This document shows positions 12,625 through 33,545 of a DNA stretch of 64,000 nucleotides, piece by piece. The stretch is taken from the NCBI GenBank assembly GCA_016715865.1, contig JADJXM010000007.1, positions 72,001 to 136,000 on the forward strand, read 5' to 3'. Position 1 is the stretch's first letter. Every line of letters starts with the position of its first letter. The notes under the pieces were generated by a model that was given only the letters and a program-made list of their open reading frames with translations, searched no databases and was not told the DNA's origin. A program made the position numbers and the translations under genes. Origin of the DNA: Acidobacteriota bacterium. GTDB taxonomy: Bacteria; Acidobacteriota; Blastocatellia; RBC074.

Positions 12625-13368
12625 ATGTCTCAGCCTGTTATCGAAGTCTATTCCGATGCTGATGAAATCGCCCGTCAAGCCGCGAGTCTGTTTTCCGGTC
12701 TTGCAACCCGGTCCTGCCAGTTGAGCGGGCGCTTCACAATTGCCCTATCCGGAGGATCGACGCCGCGACGGCTCTTCTCTGCCCTCGCGACAACCCCATA
12801 TGTGGAATCGATTCCCTGGAAGAATATTTTTTTCTTCTGGGGAGACGAGCGCTGCGTGGCACCCGACCATCCGGAGAGCAACTACCGAATGGCTTATCAA
12901 ACCCTGCTGACAAAGGTTCCGGTCCCGTCCGGCAATATCTTTCGCATTCCGGCCGAAGACCACGACCCGCACCGGGCAGCTAAAAATTATTCTGACGCTA
13001 TTCGCGATTTCTTCGCGCCCTCCCCGCCACGCTTCGACCTTGTCTTTCTCGGCATGGGAGCCGACGGGCACACCGCTTCCCTCTTTCCAGGTACTGATGC
13101 TCTGAGAGTCAACGACCGCATCGCAGTCGCAAACTATGTCGAAAAATTCAATGCCTGGCGAATCACACTGACCGCAGCCACGATCAATGACGCGCACTAC
13201 ATCGTTTTTCTGGTGACCGGAGAGGACAAGGCCGAACCGCTGAAAAATGTGATTGAAGGCGATAAACTGCCGGATATTTATCCCAGCCAGTTGATCTTGC
13301 CGACGGATGGCACGCTGCACTGGATGGTCGATCGCGCGGCTGCCCGATTGATTACAATCAGAACCTGA
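12625..13368 (+). CDS. pgl: 6-phosphogluconolactonase
   Basis: 247 residues from ATG at 12625, 7 bases after the transaldolase stop; the longer open frame upstream overlaps tal and is not real. Family motifs are FTIALSGGSTPRRLFSAL (phosphate loop), FFFWGDERCVAPDHPESNYRM and LVFLGMGADGHTASLFPG with the catalytic His. This is the DevB/SOL type, hydrolysing 6-phosphogluconolactone to 6-phosphogluconate in the oxidative branch. No glucose-6-phosphate dehydrogenase gene lies in the window. A terminator follows at 13396. Confidence 0.95.
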   Translation: MSQPVIEVYSDADEIARQAASLFSGLATRSCQLSGRFTIALSGGSTPRRLFSALATTPYVESIPWKNIFFFWGDERCVAPDHPESNYRMAYQTLLTKVPVPSGNIFRIPAEDHDPHRAAKNYSDAIRDFFAPSPPRFDLVFLGMGADGHTASLFPGTDALRVNDRIAVANYVEKFNAWRITLTAATINDAHYIVFLVTGEDKAEPLKNVIEGDKLPDIYPSQLILPTDGTLHWMVDRAAARLITIRT

Positions 13369-13395
13369 GCGTCACCAAACGCCTGTTTAATCATG

Positions 13396-13434
13396 AAAAA
13401 AGGGGAATGATCATAATGATCACTCCCCTTTTGA
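13396..13434. terminator. bidirectional rho-independent terminator
   Basis: A GC-rich hairpin with arms AAAAAGGGG and CCCCTTTT encloses a second palindrome (TGATCA twice). An A-run on the left and a T-run on the right make it usable from both strands. It lies between the convergent pgl and Oar-like genes. Confidence 0.85.
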
Positions 13435-13476
13435 ATTAGGCTCTCCCCGCCCGTTAAGACGGGAAAATCGATAGAT

Positions 13477-18589
<5,113 letters not shown>

Positions 18590-18723
18590 ACTGAACCCTT
18601 TCTTTCCGATTGTGTTTTATCGCTTTTGCCTGAAATTCGTCAGAGGTTAATGCCGATCATGCTAACGCGACTGCCCGGATTCGGCAACCGCAAGCGGATT
18701 CCGGTCTTCATTTGTATCAGGTT

Positions 18724-18984
18724 TCAAACCAGGCGCCTTGGAGCCGGTGACGAGGCGGATTCGATCTCAGGCATTTCGGCGAGGCGTTCGATCAGCGCAT
18801 GTGCGTCGGCCGAATCATCCAGAAAGACGTAACACAACCGCCTGAGGGCTTCGACTGTGGAATCAGGCTTGAGCTGAGCCGCCTGCTCGATGTGTTCCCA
18901 GGATCCGATCTCGGCCAGCAGTTCGTCGAGACGTGAAGTTGACACGCCGGATCGACAGGCAAAGGTGATGACTCGTCTGCTCAT
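18724..18984 (-). CDS. small protein coupled to subtilase; possible I9-like propeptide/inhibitor
   Basis: 86 residues. Its ATG directly abuts the TAA stop of the subtilase (TAAATG), so translation is coupled. The C-terminal half, RRLCYVFLDDSADAHALIERLAEMPEIESASSPAPRRL, has a strand-helix-strand pattern ending in a pair like EIESASSPAPRR. This resembles the closing part of an I9 subtilisin propeptide, and the subtilase's own N-terminal region (MALARDPNVEFVSRVARRYV) has the same cadence. A trans-acting folding helper or inhibitor is therefore plausible, but this is inference from pattern. It has no signal peptide and no recognised family. Confidence 0.6.
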   Translation of the reverse strand: MSRRVITFACRSGVSTSRLDELLAEIGSWEHIEQAAQLKPDSTVEALRRLCYVFLDDSADAHALIERLAEMPEIESASSPAPRRLV

Positions 18985-20439
18985 TTATGATGTCAGAAGT
19001 TTGAGCAGGTCAAGTCTTCCTGCCCCGTAATCCGGGTGAAAGGTCTTTTTCTTCATGCTCTTCACCCTGTATGCGGTCGATTTTAACCTGGCGTTGACAT
19101 TGGCCGGACTCATCTTGCCGCGATTGGCGATGAGCAGCGCAGCAGCGGCGGCGACGTGCGGCGTAGCCATCGAAGTCCCGTCCCAGGCATCGTAATCTGT
19201 CTCGCGTCGCAGAGGCTTGCCCTCTCGCGGCCAACCGTCCGAGCCGCGTTCGGCACGAAATCCGAACTGCCCCGGATTCTGAGGCAGCGTCGACCAGATG
19301 CCCACGCCCGGCGCGCTGATCGAAATGTGATTTCCGCGATTCGAGAAACTCGCAACTTTGTCATCGATTTTTGTTGCACCCACTGCGATCACTCCCGGAA
19401 TGGCCGCCGGATAGGAGGTCGGGCTGCCATATTCCCTTTCGTTGCCCATGGCTGCAACGACCGTCGTTCCGCCGGCGATCAGATTGGCGAAGAGCGAGCT
19501 TTCAAATGCGTCGGGGGCTCCGCCGCCGCCGATGCTCAGGTTGACCACATCAACCTGCTGCTCGATGCAATCAGCCAGCGCGCGAAAATACATGATCGGA
19601 TCGACGAAATATGCATAACCGCTCCGCATCGAGATGTAGTCGGCAACATCGTCGAAAATCTTCCAGATCCTGAGGTCGCAATTGCAGACCCCATTGATTC
19701 CAAGGTTGTTGTTGATCTTCGCAGCGATCGTGCCCGCAACGTGTGTGCCGTGTCCGATGATGTCCTTGTCGCCGGAAGGCCGGCTCAAGTCGAGGTTGGC
19801 GAATGAGTAGCTCTTAATCTGCCCCTTCAAATCAGGATGATCGACATCGATTCCGGTATCGAGCACAGCAACCTTGATGCCGATTGCATCCTTGATCCCA
19901 CGCCTCGATCGTACATCCTGCCATTTGATCTTCTTCAGATTCCACATCTGCGAGAGGTTTGGAGCATTGGCGGCGATTGTCATCTCTTTACCGGGCCTGC
20001 TCTTTTTCGCAGCCATAACGTAACGCCTGGCGACCCTTGATACGAACTCGACGTTCGGATCCCTCGCCAGAGCCATCCGCAAATCATCGACGTGGTTGTC
20101 CTCGATCATCTCGATGACATTGACGCCTGATGCGAGCCCCGGAGCCTCCCGATCCGCTTCGCTGAGCGAGGTCGCCATGGTGGCCATGGCGCGCATTCCG
20201 CCGCGCATCTGCTTCGGAGCGGCCGTCCTTGATACCGGAGTCACTCGCTTGATCATTCCTCCGCGCTCATAAAATTCGAGCGCCGATATGCCGGCCGACG
20301 GCTCGGACCGGTCCGCTGACACTCCTCTTACTCCACGACGAGGAGCCGCCAGCTGAGGCTGCGCCGATGGCATCATTTTCACTATCAAAAGGTTCTCGTG
20401 ATATTCAGGTAAATCCTCGACTGAGATGAAATGCTGCAT
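18985..20439 (-). CDS. S8 subtilisin-like serine protease without signal peptide
   Basis: 484 residues from ATG at 20439 with AAAGGA upstream; the longer open frame reaches into nrnA and is rejected. The catalytic triad is visible: Asp in VAVLDTGIDVDHPDL, His in GHGTHVAGTIAAK, Ser in GTSMATPHVAAAAALL, with the oxyanion Asn in VVAAMGNERE. About 150 residues precede the domain, including an I9-like stretch (VIEMIEDNHVDDLRMALARDPNVEFVSR). The N-terminus (MQHFISVEDLPEYHENLLIVK) shows no signal peptide, so the enzyme is probably cytoplasmic or exported by another route. It starts 14 bases after nrnA, and its stop abuts the 86-residue gene. Confidence 0.9.
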   Translation of the reverse strand: MQHFISVEDLPEYHENLLIVKMMPSAQPQLAAPRRGVRGVSADRSEPSAGISALEFYERGGMIKRVTPVSRTAAPKQMRGGMRAMATMATSLSEADREAPGLASGVNVIEMIEDNHVDDLRMALARDPNVEFVSRVARRYVMAAKKSRPGKEMTIAANAPNLSQMWNLKKIKWQDVRSRRGIKDAIGIKVAVLDTGIDVDHPDLKGQIKSYSFANLDLSRPSGDKDIIGHGTHVAGTIAAKINNNLGINGVCNCDLRIWKIFDDVADYISMRSGYAYFVDPIMYFRALADCIEQQVDVVNLSIGGGGAPDAFESSLFANLIAGGTTVVAAMGNEREYGSPTSYPAAIPGVIAVGATKIDDKVASFSNRGNHISISAPGVGIWSTLPQNPGQFGFRAERGSDGWPREGKPLRRETDYDAWDGTSMATPHVAAAAALLIANRGKMSPANVNARLKSTAYRVKSMKKKTFHPDYGAGRLDLLKLLTS

Positions 20440-20453
20440 GGTTTTGTCCTTTT

Positions 20454-21443
<990 letters not shown>

Positions 21444-21519
21444 TTGATTTCAAAACCATGAATCGTTGATGCCGTTTGAGGGGGCAGCGGAAGGGGAATC
21501 CGCCAGCGGCTAACCATGG

Positions 21520-21870
21520 TCATTCAGGTAGCTCCTTTTTAATCTCATCTATCAGCTGCATCATTCTGTCGCCGTACTCAACCGTATCATCAAATGTGAA
21601 GAGCAATTCCGGCGTATGACGCAGTCGAATTCGAGCGCCCACCTGGCGTCGAATGAACGGGGTGGCTCCTGCGAGCGCCTGCAGCGTTCGTATCTTTTCT
21701 TCCTGGGGCCCGTAGATACTGACATAAACCCTGGCATGCCTGAGATCCGGGCTGACCTCGACACGGGTGACAGTCGCAAAACCGACCCGCGGATCGCGCA
21801 CATCCTGTGCGATGATCGTGCTGATCTCGTTCTTCAACTCCTCGGCCAGCCTCTGCGAACGGTAATTCAT
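21520..21870 (-). CDS. rbfA: ribosome-binding factor A
   Basis: 116 residues, the usual length. MNYRSQRLAEELKNEISTIIAQDVRDPRVGFATVTRVEVSPDLRHARVYVSIYG shows the KH-like fold typical of RbfA, and VGARIRLRHTPELLFTFDDTVEYGDRM is the C-terminal signature. It acts in late 30S subunit maturation. It lies 31 bases after infB in the conserved nusA-infB-rbfA order. Confidence 0.96.
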   Translation of the reverse strand: MNYRSQRLAEELKNEISTIIAQDVRDPRVGFATVTRVEVSPDLRHARVYVSIYGPQEEKIRTLQALAGATPFIRRQVGARIRLRHTPELLFTFDDTVEYGDRMMQLIDEIKKELPE

Positions 21871-21901
21871 GAGGTCTCTTTTCTATACTCGATCCGCCGG
21901 C

Positions 21902-26481
<4,580 letters not shown>

Positions 26482-26489
26482 ATTTACAA

Positions 26490-26951
26490 TTAGGGTTCAA
26501 TCTCGACGTTGGCTTTAACTATTCTGGAAAGCGGCAACCGGTGCCGTTTACCCGACTGCTCTTCAACGATTGCAGCCGTCTCGCCTTCCCTCTCCAAACC
26601 GATCAGCTTGCCGTGGAAATTCCGCTGGCCTTCGATCGGCTCAGAGATTCTGATATGCGCCGGAAGTCCGGCGAAGCGTTCATAATCAGCTTCCTTGTAG
26701 AGCCCGCGATCCAATCCCGGTGAGGCCACTTCCAGCACATACTGGTGCGGGATAATATCCTCGACATCGAGAATCAAACTGACCCTTTCGCTGATGCTTG
26801 AACAATCATCGATCGTTACGCCGCCGGGCTTGTCGATAAAAATACGCAATATCGCGTTGCGACCGCCGGTTAGCTCCGCGTGGACCAGCTCCAGGCCCTC
26901 CCGTTCCGTCACGCGCTCGATGATCTCACTGATCCTGGGATCGAGCTCCAC
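26490..26951 (-). CDS. rimP: ribosome maturation factor RimP
   Basis: 153 residues from a GTG start at 26951 behind GAAGGAG. Typical features are ISEIIERVTEREGLELVHAEL, ILRIFIDKPGGVTIDDCSSISERVS, and VLEVASPGLDRGLYKEADYERFAG. It supports 30S assembly and heads the rimP-nusA-infB-rbfA-nrnA operon on the minus strand. Confidence 0.95.
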   Translation of the reverse strand: MELDPRISEIIERVTEREGLELVHAELTGGRNAILRIFIDKPGGVTIDDCSSISERVSLILDVEDIIPHQYVLEVASPGLDRGLYKEADYERFAGLPAHIRISEPIEGQRNFHGKLIGLEREGETAAIVEEQSGKRHRLPLSRIVKANVEIEP

Positions 26952-26988
26952 CCAATACTCCTTCGACCCGTGTTTTCAGGCTGATTTT

Positions 26989-27036
<48 letters not shown>

Positions 27037-27119
27037 TAGTAAGTTGGATGGTAACTGAAAGCCCGGAGCAAAGCAAGAGGCGACAGCGTGAGAAACGCTT
27101 TGAGTCAGCATCTGACGGA

Positions 27120-28805
<1,686 letters not shown>

Positions 28806-28807
28806 AT

Positions 28808-28982
28808 AGTAGTTGGCAGTTGGCAGTTGGAGAAGTTTCCAGTTTCCAGTGGGAGTAGTTTCCAGTCGATAGCATTCATCTGAAGCGTTGATAGAGTCAA
28901 ACCACGAATTGTCAACTTGCATGTTTCTTCTTGAAACTGGAAACATCTCCTTCTGGAAACTTCTCCCCCGCTTGAAACTATT
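28808..28982. repeat. heptamer-repeat inverted pair (TTTCCAG/TTGGCAG type) between ettA and the TrmJ-like gene
   Basis: The left arm 28808-28865 has GTTGGCAGTTGGCAGTTGG, then AGTTTCCAGTTTCCAG. The right arm 28929-28982 has CTTGAAACTGGAAACATC, then CTGGAAACTTC. The arms are reverse complements in part. The left arm touches the ettA start codon and the right arm contains the stop of the methyltransferase gene. Confidence 0.75.
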
Positions 28983-29682
28983 TATTTTCGAGCGCCGATC
29001 CGATTTTTCTAAGCGCCCCGATGAGCCGGTTCACTTCATTTTCAGTCATCGAGAACCTCAGCAGACTAGTGCGCAACTGGATTGCCAGATGTGGTTCGGC
29101 GTCCGGAATGATGTAATCAGACCGGCGAAGAAGATCCAGGGCCAGATCGAGCGCTTTTTCAACATTACCGGAATTGGCCGAATCGACCGGTGCTGCCCCC
29201 TGCTCAGGCTCCCGGTCAGAGATGGCCAGTTCATAACAGCAGACGGCGACCGCCTGTCCAAGATTCATCGACGGACAGTCGGGCAGCGTCGGAATGGTCA
29301 TGATTCGATGGCAATAGCTGAGATCGTCGTTTGTCAATCCATGCTTTTCAGGTCCGAAGACGATCGCGGTCGGTTGAGATGACTGAGCCAGTTGCCTGGA
29401 AAGATCCCGCGGAGTCAGATATGAATGACTGCTTTCCAGTCGCCTTGGGTCGGTCGTGCCGATCACCAGCGTGCGATCGGCAACGGCCTCGGCCAGTGAG
29501 TCGAAGACGCGGGCGGAACGGACGAGGTCCATGGCATTGATTGCAGAGACCACCTCTTCCCAGACTGGGGGATGCGGCGAGACGATCGCCAGATCGCGAA
29601 AGCCGAAGTTCTTCATCGCCCGCGCGGCCGCCCCGATATTGTTCGGGTCGCGCGGGCGAACCAGGACCACTCTGCAATTCAT
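28978..29682 (-). CDS. TrmJ-like SPOUT RNA 2'-O-methyltransferase
   Basis: 234 residues from ATG at 29682; the longer open frame upstream has no homology. MNCRVVLVRPRDPNNIGAAARAMKNFGFRDLAIVSP is the SpoU/TrmH N-terminal signature, and IVFGPEKHGLTNDDLSYCHRIMTIPT and CPSMNLGQAVAVCCYELA form the knotted SAM-binding C-terminal part. It resembles TrmJ, which methylates ribose 32 of tRNAs, but other SPOUT targets are possible. The stop codon lies within a heptamer-repeat arm. Confidence 0.9.
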   Translation of the reverse strand: MNCRVVLVRPRDPNNIGAAARAMKNFGFRDLAIVSPHPPVWEEVVSAINAMDLVRSARVFDSLAEAVADRTLVIGTTDPRRLESSHSYLTPRDLSRQLAQSSQPTAIVFGPEKHGLTNDDLSYCHRIMTIPTLPDCPSMNLGQAVAVCCYELAISDREPEQGAAPVDSANSGNVEKALDLALDLLRRSDYIIPDAEPHLAIQLRTSLLRFSMTENEVNRLIGALRKIGSALENK

Positions 29683-29813
29683 CGAGATTACCGGTTCTAC
29701 CAGAAAAAGAATATGGAGTGCGGCGGCCTGGCGCACCGCTTTCCAATTGCCTTCAGATATTACTAAATCTGTTATACCAAAGCGGCGCCGGGCCGCCGCA
29801 CACCATATTTGCA

Positions 29814-31049
<1,236 letters not shown>

Positions 31050-31109
31050 AAATGACTTCCTTTCTCGATTTTTTGATTGGTCGCTCGCTTATCATCGAGC
31101 ACTCTCACG

Positions 31110-31141
31110 ACTTTTTACTTTCAACTTTCAACTTTTGACTT
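31110..31141. repeat. single heptamer-repeat arm (CTTTCAA type)
   Basis: CTTTTTACTTTCAACTTTC continues with AACTTTTGACTT, between the Gfo/Idh/MocA and DUF1501 genes. No inverted partner is seen nearby. Confidence 0.7.
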
Positions 31142-31154
31142 ATTTTGGGAGTTT

Positions 31155-32588
31155 TCAGCCGATCAGTTTATTGATGACATTGCCGTGCACATCTGTCAGC
31201 CTGAAGTCCCTGCCCTGAAACTTGTAGGTCAGTTTAGTGTGTTCGATTCCCATCAATCTCAGCACCGTCGCGTGCAGATCGTGCACCTCCACCGGATCTT
31301 CGACGACATTGTATCCGATGTCGTCGGTCTGGCCGATCGTCACGCCGGTCTTGAAACCGCCGCCGGCCACCCAGTAAGCAAAAGCGCGCGGGTGATGATC
31401 GCGCCCGAGCAGCTTCGATCCACTGCGCGCCTCATTGACGGGCGTGCGGCCGAATTCCCCGCCCCAGATGACGATCGTTTCGTCGAGCAGTCCGCTCTGC
31501 TTCAGGTCGTCGAGCAGAGCGCCGATCGGTCGATCGATCTCACGACACATGCGAGGCAGCTTGGTCGGAATATCGACCCCGACGCCGTTGCCGTGCATAT
31601 CCCATCCCCAGTGATAGAGCTGAACGAAGCGTACTCCGCGTTCGACCAGCCGCCGCGCAAGCAGACAGTTGTTGGCGAACGATGCCTGGCCGGGTCGTGT
31701 ACCATAGGCTTCGTGAATCCGCCGGGGCTCACGACTGATGTCGGTCAATTCGGGAACGCTCGTCTGCATCCGATAGGCCATCTCATAAGCCGCAATCCGC
31801 GTATCGATCTCGGGATCTCCGGTCGCCTGGCGATTGGCGAGGTTCAAATCCCTGATCGCGTCCAGCGAGTTCCTGCGTACTTCGTCGCTCACACCATCAG
31901 GATTTGAGACATAGAGCACAGGATCTCCTTTCGACCGGAACTCGACGCCCTGATAGACCGTCGGCAGAAATCCGCTTCCCCAGCATGATTTTCCCCCATC
32001 CGGGTTGTTCTCTCCCGAAAGCAGGACGACGAAGGCCGGCAGGTCCCTGTTCTCGCTCCCCAGACCGTAACTCAACCATGATCCCATGCTCGGCCGCCCG
32101 ACGATCTGATGGCCCGTGTTCATGAAAATTTGTGCCGGCGCATGATTGAACTGCGTCGTCTTCATCGACCTGATGATCGCAATATCATCGGCGTGTCGCG
32201 CCAGGTGCGGCACCAGGTTGCACATCTCCTGCCCGGACTTCCCATAGCGCTTGAACTCGAACGGCGTGCCCATCAGCTTCGGCGTCCCCTGTATAAAGGC
32301 GAATCGCTCTCCCTTGATGAACTCCTCGGGAATCGGCTGGCCATCGTATTTGTTGAGCGCCGGCTTGTAATCGAACATGTCCAGTTGCGACGGTCCGCCG
32401 GCCATAAACAGATAGATGATATTTTTCGCTTTCGGCGCGAAATGCGGTTTTCCAGCCTCGGCCCCGGCCGCAAGCAGTTTTTCGTCAATCAGCGAACTGA
32501 GCGCCAGCGCGCCGATCCCGAATCCCGTCTGGCGGAAAAAATGTCGCCGCGTAATGTCATGTGTAGAGTCGTCAGGCCCCTTGTTCAT
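31155..32588 (-). CDS. DUF1501 protein, Tat-exported, sulfatase-fold
   Basis: 477 residues with a Tat leader (DITRRHFFRQTGFGIGALALSS). It is characteristic of DUF1501: NIIYLFMAGGPSQLDMFDYKP, HAPAQIFMNTGHQIVGRPSMGSWLSYGLG, QLYHWGWDMHGN, ETIVIWGGEFGRTP and GRDHHPRAFAYWVAGGG. The fold is related to alkaline phosphatase and sulfatases, and GGEFGRTP and DHHPRAF carry putative metal ligands. No member is biochemically well characterised. In other phyla DUF1501 genes stand next to PSCyt1/DUF1549/DUF1553 genes, as here two genes upstream. Confidence 0.92.
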   Translation of the reverse strand: MNKGPDDSTHDITRRHFFRQTGFGIGALALSSLIDEKLLAAGAEAGKPHFAPKAKNIIYLFMAGGPSQLDMFDYKPALNKYDGQPIPEEFIKGERFAFIQGTPKLMGTPFEFKRYGKSGQEMCNLVPHLARHADDIAIIRSMKTTQFNHAPAQIFMNTGHQIVGRPSMGSWLSYGLGSENRDLPAFVVLLSGENNPDGGKSCWGSGFLPTVYQGVEFRSKGDPVLYVSNPDGVSDEVRRNSLDAIRDLNLANRQATGDPEIDTRIAAYEMAYRMQTSVPELTDISREPRRIHEAYGTRPGQASFANNCLLARRLVERGVRFVQLYHWGWDMHGNGVGVDIPTKLPRMCREIDRPIGALLDDLKQSGLLDETIVIWGGEFGRTPVNEARSGSKLLGRDHHPRAFAYWVAGGGFKTGVTIGQTDDIGYNVVEDPVEVHDLHATVLRLMGIEHTKLTYKFQGRDFRLTDVHGNVINKLIG

Positions 32589-32633
32589 GGCTTCATCCCG
32601 TATTTCACCCGTATTTCACCCGTATTTCAATTG

Positions 32634-33449
32634 TTACAGTGATCTGACCCAGATATTTCGGTACCGGACCAAATCGCCGTGATCTTGCAATTTGAGAGCC
32701 CCTTTCGGCCCGTGAGCCGTGTAGAGCGGAGCCCGGTCATTCCAGGTATTTCCATGGATCTCGACGTTGTTCTGAATCAGGATTCCGTTGTGAATGACGG
32801 TGATCCGTGCCCGTTTGGTCGGTTTTCCGATCTCGTCGAACTCAGGCGCCGAAAAGATGATGTCGTAGGTCTGCCACTCGCCCGGCTTGCGGCTGGCATT
32901 GACCAACGGAGCGTACTGTTTGTATATCGATCCGGCCTGCCCGTGAAAATAGGTCTTATTGTTGTACGAATCGAGGACCTGGACTTCATACTGCTCCATC
33001 AGGAAGATGCCGCTGTTGCCTCGCCCCTGACCCTGCCCCTTGACGACCGAAGGTGTTGACCATTCGATGTGCAGCTGACAGTCGCCGAATTCGAATTTCG
33101 AGGCGATATCGCCGGTGCCCGGTTTGACCTGCATGTATCCGTCCCTGACTTCCCATCGGGCGTCCCCGCCGAAGCGGACGCTGCGCCAGCCCGACAGGTT
33201 ACTGCCGTCGAACAGGATCGTTGCGTCAGATGGGGCCGCACCCGGAGCGGCGCTCGGGGTGATGACGCGTGGCTCCGCTTTCGGAGACTCATATGGCGGC
33301 GTAACCGGGATCTGTAATTGCCCTGGCTGCCCCTGTTGCGGCTGCTGCCCACGCGTTGCAATTGCCGGAGCGATCATCAGCATGATCGCCATGATTGACA
33401 GGCCGGCGGCGATTCCTATCTGAGACAGTCTGCGTTTCCGCGTTTCCAT
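32634..33449 (-). CDS. DUF1080 / 3-keto-disaccharide hydrolase-like secreted protein
   Basis: 271 residues. A signal peptide (IGIAAGLSIMAIMLMIAPAIATRG) and a Pro/Gln-rich linker (residues 33-55) precede the DUF1080 domain (residues 75-270). Motifs are LFDGSNLSGWRSVRFGGDARWEVRDGYMQVK, GNSGIFLMEQYEVQVLDSYNN, QAGSIYKQYAPLVNASRKPGEWQTYDIIF, and the closing LKLQDHGDLVRYRNIWVR. Domain members have a concanavalin-like sandwich fold and some hydrolyse 3-keto-glycosides. Beside a periplasmic Gfo/Idh/MocA oxidoreductase this fits oxidise-then-eliminate glycoside cleavage. Confidence 0.92.
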   Translation of the reverse strand: METRKRRLSQIGIAAGLSIMAIMLMIAPAIATRGQQPQQGQPGQLQIPVTPPYESPKAEPRVITPSAAPGAAPSDATILFDGSNLSGWRSVRFGGDARWEVRDGYMQVKPGTGDIASKFEFGDCQLHIEWSTPSVVKGQGQGRGNSGIFLMEQYEVQVLDSYNNKTYFHGQAGSIYKQYAPLVNASRKPGEWQTYDIIFSAPEFDEIGKPTKRARITVIHNGILIQNNVEIHGNTWNDRAPLYTAHGPKGALKLQDHGDLVRYRNIWVRSL

Positions 33450-33481
33450 AAGGTTAATGTTCTCCTTCTATCAAATCATGA

Positions 33482-33545
33482 TTCCCATTTTCAGACTTTC
33501 AACTTTCTACTTTCAACTTTCTACTTTTTACTGTTTATTGATTGT
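33482..33545. repeat. heptamer-repeat arm (CTTTCAA/CTTTCTA mixed)
   Basis: Five or six consecutive units alternate CTTTCAA and CTTTCTA directly after the stop of the DUF1553 gene, which itself reads into the repeat. The arm is single. Confidence 0.75.

Noticed and set aside
28806..28946. 47-residue extension of EttA
   Set aside because: It is encoded by repeat DNA; EttA proteins begin at the position of ATG 28805.
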